Shown here: in pieces, positions 21,384-35,662 of the stretch
How the letters are laid out: every line of letters begins with the position of its first letter
Numbering within the stretch: position 1 is the first letter of the stretch
NCBI RefSeq assembly: GCF_030944625.1
Contig: NZ_JAUSXY010000001.1
Location: 1,302,001-1,366,000, forward strand
Source of the DNA: Arthrobacter sp. SLBN-112
Lineage (GTDB): Bacteria; Actinomycetota; Actinomycetes; Actinomycetales; Micrococcaceae
DNA length: 64,000 nucleotides
Direction of reading: 5' to 3'
Program-made: the position numbers and the translations under genes
Notes under the pieces: generated by a model
Told to the model about the DNA's origin: nothing
Database searches by the model: none
Seen by the model: only the letters and a program-made list of their open reading frames with translations

Positions 21384-22777
21384 TTGACGTCCTCACTGAG
21401 ACGCCGGTCCAGGAACCACAGCGCATCCGCGGCCTTGAAATGCCGTGGAACCGGGTTATGGGCAGCATCGAAGGACCGGCCAGCGCAGCCAAGGCTCTTG
21501 GGCCGTGGCATCCGCAGGAGTTCATGGCCGAATGCGTCGAAACCGTTCCCGAAGCGGGCGGCATGATGACCTTCGTCTTCCGCCGCTGCGACGGCGCGCC
21601 CCTGGCGTTCCGCGCGGGCCAGTACGTGAACATCGCCTTCCCCGTGAACGGCGAGGACTTGGAACCGGTGGACCGCAGCTACTCGCTGTCCAGCTCACCC
21701 ACGGAACCGTGGACCTTCAACGTCACCGTCAAGCGCGACCCCGGCGGACTGGTTTCCCCATGGGTGCATGAGAACGTCAGGCCCGGCACCGTCCTGGACA
21801 TGCTGGGACCTGTTGGGGCATTCCACCTGCCTGACGCCGACCGGCGCGCCCGGTACCTCTTCCTGGCAGCCGGCGCAGGCATCACTCCCATCATGTCGAT
21901 GCTGCGGACCATCCACTCCCTGCCCGGAACCGCCGATGTGGTGGTGCTCTACCACGGCGCTGAAGCCGGCGGCTTCGCCTTCCACCGGGAGCTGGCCTAC
22001 ATCGCTTCGGTGGACTCGCGCATCAAGGTCTTCTACGCCCTTGGTGACCGAGGCAGGCCCGAGGACTGGGAAGGCTTCACCGGAAGGCTGACGGCGGCCA
22101 TGATCGACGAGGTGGCGCCCGACGCCAACGGCCGGCAGGTGTACAGCTGCGGACCCGAGGGGTACCTGAACACCGCCACTGAGCTGCTCAAAAACGTGGG
22201 CGTCGACGACACCTCCATCTACATGGAGTTCTTCTCCGGCGACCGGCAGACCCTCCTCGAATACCAGGCCGAGCTCGCCCTGGCAGCGGATATCGCCGAG
22301 GAAATCGCCGATGAGATCGCCGAGTCCGCCGAGGACTACTTCGAGAGCCAGCCGGCAGCGTTCGGGATCTATGAGCCCGGCTACGACGAGGACGGAACCC
22401 TGCAGGCCACGGGGCTGCCGCTGGAAGCTGCCGCCCCGGCCTCGGCGGAAGCCGCCGGATCCGCGACGGAAGCCGCAACCCCGGATGCGTCCAGCTTCGA
22501 CACCGTGGGAACTGGAAGCCTCACCCTGTCCTTCATGCGCACCGGAATCAATGTGCGGATCGACCCGGAGGAGCACATCCTTGAGGTGGCACAGCGTGCT
22601 GGTGTCCGGATCGGCGCCAACTGCAAGGAGGGCATGTGCGGCTCCTGCAAGGTGGTCAAGCTGTCCGGGGAGATCGACATGAACCACCAGGGCGGAATCC
22701 GCAAACGGGAAATCGATGCGGGCAAGTTCCTTCCCTGCTGCTCCACCGCGCGCACCGACATGGTGATCGACGCCTAG
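21380..22777 (+). CDS. gbcB: ferredoxin-NAD(P) reductase component of the betaine monooxygenase
   Basis: 465 residues. The FAD domain has RSYSLSSSP (about residues 100-108), the NAD(P) domain has FLAAGAGITPIMSML, and a plant-type 2Fe-2S ferredoxin domain sits at the C-terminus (CKEGMCGSCKV, later PCCSTA). It passes electrons from NAD(P)H to the Rieske subunit. It is longer than the usual GbcB because about 100 residues of acidic, Ala/Glu-rich linker (around 290-385) separate the reductase and ferredoxin modules. ATG 21380 overlaps the gbcA stop. Confidence 0.85.
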   Translation: MIDVLTETPVQEPQRIRGLEMPWNRVMGSIEGPASAAKALGPWHPQEFMAECVETVPEAGGMMTFVFRRCDGAPLAFRAGQYVNIAFPVNGEDLEPVDRSYSLSSSPTEPWTFNVTVKRDPGGLVSPWVHENVRPGTVLDMLGPVGAFHLPDADRRARYLFLAAGAGITPIMSMLRTIHSLPGTADVVVLYHGAEAGGFAFHRELAYIASVDSRIKVFYALGDRGRPEDWEGFTGRLTAAMIDEVAPDANGRQVYSCGPEGYLNTATELLKNVGVDDTSIYMEFFSGDRQTLLEYQAELALAADIAEEIADEIAESAEDYFESQPAAFGIYEPGYDEDGTLQATGLPLEAAAPASAEAAGSATEAATPDASSFDTVGTGSLTLSFMRTGINVRIDPEEHILEVAQRAGVRIGANCKEGMCGSCKVVKLSGEIDMNHQGGIRKREIDAGKFLPCCSTARTDMVIDA

Positions 22778-22837
22778 CCGCTCCCAGGAGCCGTGGGCGC
22801 CGCGCCCTGTCCCAAGATTCACCGCAAGCTAGAACCA

Positions 22838-22877
22838 CACGGAAGGGTCTGATGCAGCCAGCGTCAGGCCTTCCGTG
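22838..22877 (+). other. hairpin between gbcB and the formaldehyde dehydrogenase gene
   Basis: Perfect 9-bp stem CACGGAAGG / CCTTCCGTG with an inner CTGA/TCAG stem and no U-tract. It may mark RNA processing or partial termination within the operon. Confidence 0.4.
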
Positions 22878-22909
22878 GCTATTGAACGCCAATCAAAGGA
22901 GCCATGCCC

Positions 22910-24125
22910 ATGTCAGGTAACAAAGCCGTTGCGTACAAGGAGCCCGGGGTCGTCGAGGTCATCGACACCCCGTATCCCTCGTTTGAACTGAAAGCCGGCC
23001 CCGGCGTCAATCCCGCCAATGTTGGCCGGAAGGTCCCGCACGGGGTCATCGTGCGCACCGTGAGCACCAACATCTGCGGGTCCGACCAGCACATGGTCCG
23101 CGGCCGGACCACGGCCCCGGCCGGCCTGGTCCTGGGCCACGAGATCACCGGCGAAGTCATTGAGACCGGACCCGACGTCGAATTCATCAAGGTCGGGGAC
23201 ATCGTCTCCGTCCCGTTCAACATCTCCTGCGGACGCTGCCGGAACTGCAAGGAGCGCAAGACCGGCATCTGCCTGAACGTCAACCCGGACCGCCCCGGAT
23301 CCGCCTACGGCTATGTGGACATGGGCGGCTGGGTGGGCGGCCAGGCCGAGTACGTGCTGGTCCCCTACGCGGACTGGAACTTGCTGCGGTTCCCCGACCG
23401 GGACCAGGCCCTGGAGAAGATCATGGACCTGACGATGCTCTCCGACATCCTCCCCACCGGCTTCCACGGCGCAGTCACGGCAGGCGTCGGCGTGGGGTCC
23501 ACCGTCTACGTTGCCGGGGGCCGGCCCTGTCGGGCTTGCCGCGGCCGCCAGCGCCCAACTGCTGGGTGCCGCGGTGGTCATCGTGGGCGACCTTAACGAA
23601 GACCGCCTGGCCCAGGCCCGGTCCTTTGGCTGCGAAACCGTCAATGTGGCCAACGGCGACCCCGCAGACCAGATCGAGCAGATCCTCGGCGTCCGGGAGG
23701 TCGACTCCGGCATCGACGCCGTCGGCTTTGAGGCCCGCGGACACGGCCACGGCGCCCAGGAGGCACCGGGCACCGTGCTGAACTCACTGATGGACCTCAC
23801 TACCGCGGGCGGCTCCGTGGGTATTCCCGGCCTCTACGTCACGGGGGACCCGGGAGCCGCGGACGAGGCCGCACGAAAGGGCAGCCTGTCCCTGTCCCTG
23901 GGCACCGGTTGGGCGAAGTCCCTCTCCTTCACCACGGGCCAATGCCCGGTCATGAAGTACAACCGCCAGCTGATGATGGCCATCCTCCATGACAGGATCC
24001 AGATCGCCAAGGCGGTCAACGCCACGGCCATTTCGCTCGACGATGCCCCGCGCGGATACGCGGAGTTCGACGCCGGAGCTGCCACGAAGTACGTCCTGGA
24101 CCCGAACGGTTACCTCAACAACTGA
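22910..24125 (+). pseudogene. fdhA: glutathione-independent formaldehyde dehydrogenase (frameshifted)
   Basis: Zinc-dependent dehydrogenase that oxidises formaldehyde to formate with NAD without a thiol cofactor, as in Pseudomonas putida FdhA. The first part (to about 23515) has NICGSDQHMVRG, LGHEITGEV and the zinc cysteines CGRCRNCKERKTGIC. The second part, read in the +1 frame from 23511, starts inside the nucleotide-binding loop GAGPVGLAAAASAQLLGA and runs to 24125. The break is at a run of five G (23516-23520); four G would give an intact protein of about 404 residues. ATG 22910 is preferred over 22904 because AAAGGAG is then 8 nt away. It would remove formaldehyde made by GbcAB. Confidence 0.88.
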
Positions 24126-24154
24126 TATCCGGAGCCCGGTTTCTGAAGAGCATG

Positions 24155-24196
24155 GGAGCCAGTCCCAAGGATCTACCTTGGGACTGGCTCCTTTTT
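24155..24196 (+). terminator. Rho-independent terminator of the gbcA-gbcB-fdhA operon
   Basis: 16-bp perfect stem (24155-24170 with 24176-24191), 5-nt loop, then TTTTT. Confidence 0.9.
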
Positions 24197-24230
24197 CGTT
24201 GCCGACAATGCCGCTCCGCGGGCAACAAAA

Positions 24231-24271
24231 AGGTGGTTGGGCCTGCCGGTCTCAAGCAGGCCCAACCACCT
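24231..24271 (-). terminator. Rho-independent terminator of the first dimethylglycine oxidase gene
   Basis: Stem AGGTGGTTGGGCCTGC / GCAGGCCCAACCACCT, followed on the minus strand by TTTTTGTTG. Confidence 0.85.
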
Positions 24272-24288
24272 GGTGTGATTGGGGCAGA

Positions 24289-26917
<2,629 letters not shown>

Positions 26918-27002
26918 GGGTTTCCTGCATTGTTGCGCCCGCTGCCGTTACTGTTTCAGCACGTTCTGGCTGGATTCGGCGCACGCGTGCTGGACACGGA
27001 AA

Positions 27003-27036
27003 AGAGGCCTCCGCCGCTGTTGCGGCGAAGGCCTCT
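27003..27036 (-). terminator. terminator of the MFS transporter gene
   Basis: Stem AGAGGCCT plus CGCCGC with its complement around a TGTT loop. On the minus strand it is followed by TTTTCC. Confidence 0.75.
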
Positions 27037-27076
27037 GTATGTTGGGCCCGATTATCGGTTGCCCGGCGGCGTGGTG

Positions 27077-28489
27077 TCAGTGGGAGAAGTTTGCTGAGAT
27101 CTCCGCGAGGGTGCGCCCCTTCGTCTCAGGCGCGAGCCACTGCGAGAGGACTGCGCCGAGTAATGCGACGGCGGCGGCTATGACCATGGTTGCACCCATG
27201 CCGATGTTGGCGATCGCCCATGGCAGGGCGAAGGTGCCGAGTGCGGCTCCGATGCGGCTGAAGGCCGCGGCGAAGCCCATGCCGACGCCGCGCAGGTTGC
27301 CGGGGAATACCTCGGCCGGGTAGACCTGGGTCATCGTGGTGTAGCCGGCATTGAAGTAGGAGAAGGCGAGAAACAGGACGAGCACGAGGATCGCTGGTGC
27401 GCTCCCCCAGACTCCGATGACCAGCAGGATACCCGCGCAGAGCCACTGCCCGGGCACGGTGAGGATTCGCCGGCCGAGCTTGTCAATCAGAAGTACGCTG
27501 GTGACAACACCCGCGACCGCAAGTGCGGACAGGCCGACTCCACCGGCCCAGCCGCCGCCGAAGCCGAATTGGGTGAGCACCTCGTCGGCGAAGGTCGCGA
27601 TCGCGAAGTACGGAGTGACCGCGCAGAACCAAAAACCTGCAGTGAAGAGGGTGGTGCGCCAGTACTGCCTTGAGAACAGCAATCCGAAGGAGGCGTTCTT
27701 GATTTTGGTCCCACTCTTCGCGGCTTGGGCCTCCTGGATCATCCTCAGATCGATCTCTCCGGTGATGCTTTCGTGCATCTGGGGCGATTCGACATAGCGG
27801 TGTGCGATCGCGAGTGCTTCCTCACGCCGGCCCTTCGTAATGAGCCAGCTCGGCGATTCGGGGAGGCCCAGGCGGGCGAGGAACAGGACGAGCGCGAGTA
27901 TCGCGCAAGTGCCGAGTACGAGGCGCCATGGGGCGCCGGCGTCGTGCAGGAGCGTGCCGACGATGAATGCCGCCATGAAACCGACGTACCAGGCGATCAG
28001 AGTCAGCCCGAGCAATCGCCCGCGGAGCTTTGGAGGGGAGAACTCTGAGAGCAATGGCCCACCGATGGAGTACTCGCCGCCGATCGCGACGCCCATGAGG
28101 AACCGGATGGCGGCCAGCTGGATCACGGCCCCGTCTCCGGAGGTTATGAAGAACTGGGCCGTTGAGGCGACCAGGAACAGGCCCATGTCCACGAGGAACA
28201 TGGGTTTGCGTCCGAACTTGTCAGTAGCCCAGCCGGCCAGGGGGGAGCCGACGAAGATACCAACGAGCGGGCCTGCAGCGATCATGCCCAGAGACAGCGC
28301 GTCGAGCTGGAGATCTGACCGCATGGATCCGGCGACGGGGCCGATGATTCCGAGGATGTAACCGTCGAGGAACATGCCGCCGATGAAGACGGCGACAAGC
28401 CGCACCATGAAGCGGCGTTTGAACTTGGAGCTGGTCTCTTTTGATAGGGGGGCGTCGACGGAGGCCGTCGTGCTGGTCGGATTGATCAT
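27077..28489 (-). CDS. MFS transporter
   Basis: 470 residues, 12 predicted membrane helices, major facilitator superfamily of the sugar/acid porter type. The loop 2-3 motif is GWATDKFGRKPMF, its repeat in the second half is DKLGRRILTVPG, and the loop after helix 6 is hydrophilic. It starts at ATG 28489 with GGAAAGGG upstream. It lies 400 bases downstream of betaine regulon promoter B, so a role in taking up betaine or a related methylated compound, or in exporting a product, is likely. The substrate cannot be named from sequence. Confidence 0.85.
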   Translation of the reverse strand: MINPTSTTASVDAPLSKETSSKFKRRFMVRLVAVFIGGMFLDGYILGIIGPVAGSMRSDLQLDALSLGMIAAGPLVGIFVGSPLAGWATDKFGRKPMFLVDMGLFLVASTAQFFITSGDGAVIQLAAIRFLMGVAIGGEYSIGGPLLSEFSPPKLRGRLLGLTLIAWYVGFMAAFIVGTLLHDAGAPWRLVLGTCAILALVLFLARLGLPESPSWLITKGRREEALAIAHRYVESPQMHESITGEIDLRMIQEAQAAKSGTKIKNASFGLLFSRQYWRTTLFTAGFWFCAVTPYFAIATFADEVLTQFGFGGGWAGGVGLSALAVAGVVTSVLLIDKLGRRILTVPGQWLCAGILLVIGVWGSAPAILVLVLFLAFSYFNAGYTTMTQVYPAEVFPGNLRGVGMGFAAAFSRIGAALGTFALPWAIANIGMGATMVIAAAVALLGAVLSQWLAPETKGRTLAEISANFSH

Positions 28490-28512
28490 TGAGATTCGTT
28501 CCCTTTCCGGCT

Positions 28513-28716
28513 TCAGCGCAAACCGCTGACGGCACCAGAGCGCCGTTTCCTGGATGCACGGACAGCCGCAGCCCTCAGCGACCCGTGGACGAGGCCGACT
28601 GGTTCGATGCCGGCCGACATGGACGCGCGGGACTCGCGGGATGACTTCGGCGTCGTCCCCAGGTTCCGGCGCTCTGCACTGCTTTGATCGATGGTGCTGC
28701 CACCTTTGATAGTCAT
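28513..28716 (-). CDS. possible small basic protein in the leader of the MFS gene
   Basis: 67 codons from ATG 28716 with a good RBS (AAAGGA, 8 nt before the start). The product is polar and strongly basic at the C-terminus (VRASRKRRSG), with SRESRASMSAGIEPVG in the middle. It ends 23 bases before the MFS start and lies inside the mRNA expected from promoter B, so it may be a real small protein or a leader ORF. I recognise no family. The rest of 28717-29055 holds promoter B and otherwise no gene. Confidence 0.35.
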   Translation of the reverse strand: MTIKGGSTIDQSSAERRNLGTTPKSSRESRASMSAGIEPVGLVHGSLRAAAVRASRKRRSGAVSGLR

Positions 28717-28894
28717 AAACAGTTTCCTTTGGTGATGTAGCGCTGCCGCATGGATGCTGACAACGTTGTGCGGCTGGTCCGCGAGCCAGGGCTCCCCTTC
28801 GGATCGGCCATCGTGAATTCGTTCGTCTGTTTCCAGGGTCATCACGGGTGGAGTCGGGGGACGGGAGCCTCTCCGGGTGAGCTTCGTTCCGTGA

Positions 28895-28953
28895 TGATCA
28901 ACAACATTCGCTCTATGCAACAAAATCGTGCGCTAGCTCACACCCAATGTCAA
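28895..28953 (-). promoter_or_regulatory. betaine regulon promoter site B (MFS transporter)
   Basis: On the minus strand: TTGACA (28953-28948), 17 nt, CACGAT (28930-28925), 3 nt, GTTGCATA (28921-28914), 11 nt, GTTGATCA (28902-28895). The half-sites are again 19 nt apart. This is the only copy with a 3-nt gap between the -10 box and the first half-site. Confidence 0.7.
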
Positions 28954-29055
28954 GAGCGTGACCTGTGGAAGACGAAGTATGTAAGCGTTCTTGCTTCGTG
29001 CTCCGGACGGGATCCCGCGATGGATCGAAGTGCTGGATCCTCCTCCGGCGTTGGG

Positions 29056-30399
29056 TCATACGTGCCATGCGGTGTTCCGTCCTTGCGCCCCGGGTGTGCT
29101 TGCGATTGCCGGTTGTGCTGCCCACGGAAGCGGGAGCACGGGAACGGGTCCGCCTGAGTCAACGCCCTCGGGAGGAACGGCCATGACTGCGTCGGCCCAG
29201 GCAAGCCCCCGCATCATACCGGGGCCGGTGTGCTCGACCGGGAACGCAAGGCCGGACAGGAACCGGCAGGGGATCAGGCGTGTCCTTCCTGGATCGCCCT
29301 CGATGTCGCAGCCGGACATCACGAGCTGCAACGGAGGCAACTGCGCGGCCCCAAGCGAGGCGATCAGGGGTGCGCCGATGGTGAGCAGGGCCATCACGGC
29401 CGCCAAGGGATTGCCCGGCAGGCCGATCACGAACCGCCCGTCGGGAAGCCCGGCGAGCACGGCCGGATGGCCGGGACGCATCGCGATGCCGTCCACCAGC
29501 AGCTGTCCGCCCAGGGCGTCGATGGCGGCACGGAAATGGTCCGTCCCGGATTTCCCGGTGCCGCCGGTGGTGATGATGACATCTGCGTGCCCGCCGGCGG
29601 GCAGGACGGGGCTGTCCAAGGCATCCAGCCAGCCGCCAAAGGAGTCGCCGATTCTCTGCGGGCTGCCGGCACTCCCTCCCAGGAGGGAAACCACGGCTCC
29701 AAGCTGCGGGCCAAAGGTGTCGCGGACCTGTCCAGGCGCCGGAACGCCCTGCGTCACCACTTCAGCCCCGGTCAGTACGACGGCGACACCGGGCCGGGAA
29801 CGGACGTGCACAGTGTCGTGCCCTGCCGCCGCAGCCAGGGCCACATGCGCTGGATTAAGGACAGTGCCGGCAGGTATGAGGACGTCCCCTGACCGGGCTT
29901 CCTGCCCGGCGGGGCGGATGTGTTGGCCGGTGCGCGGTTCACCGGCCTTCGCGTCGGCACGCAGTGTCAGGACGTGGTTGCCGTTGAGATCCCTTGCGGC
30001 CAGGCCGCTTTCCTTCCGCAGCACGGCGTCGGCGCCGTGCGGCACCAGACCGCCGGTGGCTATCACAGCGGCACTGTTTGCAGGCAGGAACCTGTTGTCT
30101 GTGTGGGGGAGGGAGGCGTGGTGGCCGGATCCGGCCAGCAGCCATGGACCGGGCCCGTTCACGGCCCAGCCGTCCATGGCGGACGAGGCGTAGTGCGGCA
30201 GGTCCTGAAGCGCGCTGACATCACGGCTCAGGATCCGCCCAATCGCCTTAGTAAGCGGGACGGCCACGGGCGGGAGCGGACCGGCGGCGCAGAAGGCTGC
30301 ATGGCGCGCTTCGAACCACGGTATGCACCCGCGTTCCGGGACGGGATCCGGCGCAGCCGTGCTGCTGGAAACTGTGGCTGTCAGTGCATTGGCGGGCAT
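29056..30399 (-). CDS. moeA: molybdopterin molybdenumtransferase MoeA
   Basis: 447 residues from ATG 30399 with RBS AAGGAGG. It inserts molybdenum into adenylylated molybdopterin. MoeA blocks are present: PHYASSAMDGWAV (about 70), the domain III stretch DVIITTGGTGKSGTD, and FVIGLPGNPLAAVMALLTIG. The N-terminal extension of about 30 residues and the C-terminal tail make it longer than E. coli MoeA (411). Its place behind folD in the betaine/one-carbon cluster ties cofactor supply to formate oxidation. The unusual leader upstream (30423-30529) may regulate it. Confidence 0.9.
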   Translation of the reverse strand: MPANALTATVSSSTAAPDPVPERGCIPWFEARHAAFCAAGPLPPVAVPLTKAIGRILSRDVSALQDLPHYASSAMDGWAVNGPGPWLLAGSGHHASLPHTDNRFLPANSAAVIATGGLVPHGADAVLRKESGLAARDLNGNHVLTLRADAKAGEPRTGQHIRPAGQEARSGDVLIPAGTVLNPAHVALAAAAGHDTVHVRSRPGVAVVLTGAEVVTQGVPAPGQVRDTFGPQLGAVVSLLGGSAGSPQRIGDSFGGWLDALDSPVLPAGGHADVIITTGGTGKSGTDHFRAAIDALGGQLLVDGIAMRPGHPAVLAGLPDGRFVIGLPGNPLAAVMALLTIGAPLIASLGAAQLPPLQLVMSGCDIEGDPGRTRLIPCRFLSGLAFPVEHTGPGMMRGLAWADAVMAVPPEGVDSGGPVPVLPLPWAAQPAIASTPGAQGRNTAWHV

Positions 30400-30422
30400 C
30401 CGGGCCCCCTCCTTATTAAGTC

Positions 30423-30529
30423 ACCGGCACCATGCCGGTTGCGGGGCCCCGTTTTCCGAAAACGGTGCTTCGATGAGGAATACCTCCCCAGGTCTTAGGC
30501 CCATCGAAGCACCTTTCACGGAAAACGGG
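30423..30529 (-). promoter_or_regulatory. large structured leader upstream of moeA
   Basis: Two nested perfect stems, 30448-30458 with 30519-30529 (11 bp) and 30464-30475 with 30502-30513 (12 bp), are separated by a symmetric 5x5 internal loop. The apical loop itself contains ACCT-CCCC-AGGT. A second hairpin (30423-30429 with 30433-30439) lies just before the moeA RBS. The outer strand CCGTTTTC can also pair locally with GAAAACGG, giving an alternative fold. There is no U-tract, so it is not a simple terminator. It could be a riboswitch-like leader or a palindromic repeat element. Confidence 0.55.
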
Positions 30530-30556
30530 ACACCCGTTGCTAACGCTGTGCCTTTC

Positions 30557-31462
30557 CTAGCCCGCGGCTTCCAGGACCTGGGACTCCAGGGCCCCGGCCG
30601 CCAGCGGCAGGGAAGGCACTTGCCTGCGTGCGGCCTCCACGGTGTGAAGGAGCAGCAATGCCGTGGTCACTGAGCCCACGCCGCCGGGAACCGGGGTGAG
30701 CGCCGCTGCCGTCCCGGTGACGCTGGCTTCGTCCACGTCACCCACCAGCGAGCCGTCGGGTAGGACGTTCGTGCCGACGTCGACCACTACTGTCCGGGAG
30801 GAGACCTGGCCGCCGGTCAGCAGCCCGGCGCGCCCGGCGGCGACCACCACGACATCGGCGTCCTTCGTGTAACGCTCCAGCGGGCCCGACCTGGAATGGC
30901 AGATCGTCACGGCGGCATCGCGTGCCAGCAGCAGGAGGGACAGCGGTTTGCCCACTACGGCGGACCGGCCCACCACCACCACGCCCTTTCCCGCCAGGGG
31001 AATTTGGTAATGCTCCAGGATTTCGACGACGGAGCGCGCGGTAGCGGGCGCAAAGGCCGGCTGCCCGACGGCAAGCCGTCCCAGGCTCAGCGGATTCGCG
31101 CCGTCAATGTCCTTTTCCGGGGCGATGAGGCCCACCAGGTTGTCGGTCCGGACACCGGGCGGCAACGGGGTTTGCAGGATGATGCCGTTCACTGACGGTT
31201 CGGCGCTCAGGTCCCGCAGGACGTTGGCCAGCACCGGCTCCGTTGCATCGTGGCCCAGGTCAATGATCCGGCAGCCGACTCCGGCGCGCTCCGCTGCCCG
31301 CTCGATGGAGCGGACGTACCAGTGCGTCGACTCGTCGGCGGTCGCCATGACCACCGCCACGACCGGTCGAACGCCGTCGAGTTCAAGCGACCGGACCTGT
31401 TCCTGAACCTCCTGTTGGAACCGGGCTGCCAGGGGCTTTCCGGAAAGTACTGCTGTATTCAC
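30557..31462 (-). CDS. folD: bifunctional methylene-THF dehydrogenase / cyclohydrolase FolD
   Basis: 301 residues from GTG 31462. The open frame runs far upstream only because it crosses the fchA gene in another frame. FolD blocks are present: YVRSIERAAERAGV in the substrate region, GIILQTPLPPGV, EKDIDGANPLSLGRLAVGQPAFAPATA, and the NADP site VVVGRSAVVGKPLSLLLLARDAAVTICHS. It oxidises the 5,10-methylene-THF made by the dimethylglycine oxidases to methenyl-THF and on to 10-formyl-THF. Its GTG overlaps the restored fchA stop (GTGA). Confidence 0.93.
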   Translation of the reverse strand: MNTAVLSGKPLAARFQQEVQEQVRSLELDGVRPVVAVVMATADESTHWYVRSIERAAERAGVGCRIIDLGHDATEPVLANVLRDLSAEPSVNGIILQTPLPPGVRTDNLVGLIAPEKDIDGANPLSLGRLAVGQPAFAPATARSVVEILEHYQIPLAGKGVVVVGRSAVVGKPLSLLLLARDAAVTICHSRSGPLERYTKDADVVVVAAGRAGLLTGGQVSSRTVVVDVGTNVLPDGSLVGDVDEASVTGTAAALTPVPGGVGSVTTALLLLHTVEAARRQVPSLPLAAGALESQVLEAAG

Positions 31463-32087
31463 CCAAGGATCCTTTCCCGGACGCGGGCCGAGAGGGCATC
31501 TGCCGCCAGGACCACCTTTTCTCCTCAATACCGTCCGTCTGCCGGGCAAGCAGGGCCCGTGCTTCCGGGTCCTTGACCGCCACGACGTTGATGTCGATGT
31601 TGACGCGCGCCGTGGCGGCAGCTGCCCGGGCGGCATCGGCGGCCGCTGCCACGTCGCTGATGACGTTGGCGTTGGCGACGTCGAACAGTTCGGTGGCAAG
31701 GTCCACGATGTCGCCCGACAACTTGACGAGCTGGGCGGGTGTTTGTGCCGCCTGGATGAGTGCGGACTGGATCCCGGCCGCGCGGGCGGCCTTGAGCTCA
31801 TCTGTGTCGGACGGGAGTTTGTAGGAGTCGATGACTCCCTGGAAGGCCTCTTCGTCCGCGTCGGCCAGGCGCAGTGCCTCACCGATGAGACCGTCGGCTG
31901 CCGCGGTGATGCGCTGCACCAGGGGTGCGTGCTGTTCGTACTTGGCGCCGGTGGTGTACCGCGCCACCATGGCCACCAACGCTGCACCCTGGGCCGCGTG
32001 CAGCGCCGCGGCAGCGCCGCCGCCCGGCGTCGGCTGCTTGGCGGCCAGCCGGGTGAGGTAGCTGCTGATTGTCTCTGAGCTGATCAT
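31459..32087 (-). pseudogene. fchA: methenyl-THF cyclohydrolase, FTCD C-terminal family (frameshifted near its end)
   Basis: Starts at ATG 32087, 4 bases after the dimethylglycine oxidase stop. The family signature TRLAAKQPTPGGGAAAALHAAQGAALVAMVARYT is clear, followed by ADADEEAFQGVI and a conserved helical core up to GIEEK. After that the frame is broken at 31517-31520 (AAAA on the coding strand). Adding one A restores a tail VVLAADALSARVRERILG and a stop at 31459 that overlaps the folD GTG as GTGA. The loss therefore looks artificial. The enzyme interconverts methenyl-THF and 10-formyl-THF. Intact length is about 209 residues. Confidence 0.85.
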
Positions 32088-32091
32088 GGCC

Positions 32092-35540
<3,449 letters not shown>

Positions 35541-35556
35541 GTCCCTCCTCCTTCTA

Positions 35557-35609
35557 GATATATTCAAAAGCTGCGGACTGATATATTAGATTGGATGTCA
35601 GCGTATACT
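35557..35609 (+). promoter_or_regulatory. divergent purU / gntR control region with GATATAT operators
   Basis: GATATATTC at 35557-35565 lies just upstream of the purU RBS, and TGATATATTA at 35579-35588 overlaps the expected -35 of the GntR gene, whose -10 box is TATACT (35604-35609). Similar sites occur at 36404-36415 and 13634-13643. This suggests autoregulation by the GntR protein and control of the purU operon. Confidence 0.55.
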
Positions 35610-35662
35610 GGTCCATAGGCGAGGTCAATAGTTTTTTCCAGTTTGCGAAGAAGGGGCTCAGC

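Noticed and set aside
22178..22246. Boundary in gbcB suggesting two separate genes (reductase and ferredoxin)
   Set aside because: The frame is continuous, there is no start with an RBS before the ferredoxin part, and fused reductase-ferredoxin proteins are normal for this family.
30448..30529. The moeA leader palindrome as a plain terminator of folD
   Set aside because: No U-tract on either strand, an elaborate internal loop, and a position between co-directional genes of related function.
31463..31987. N-terminal extension of folD in the long open frame
   Set aside because: It is the out-of-frame reading of fchA. FolD similarity begins at GTG 31462, which overlaps the restored fchA stop.
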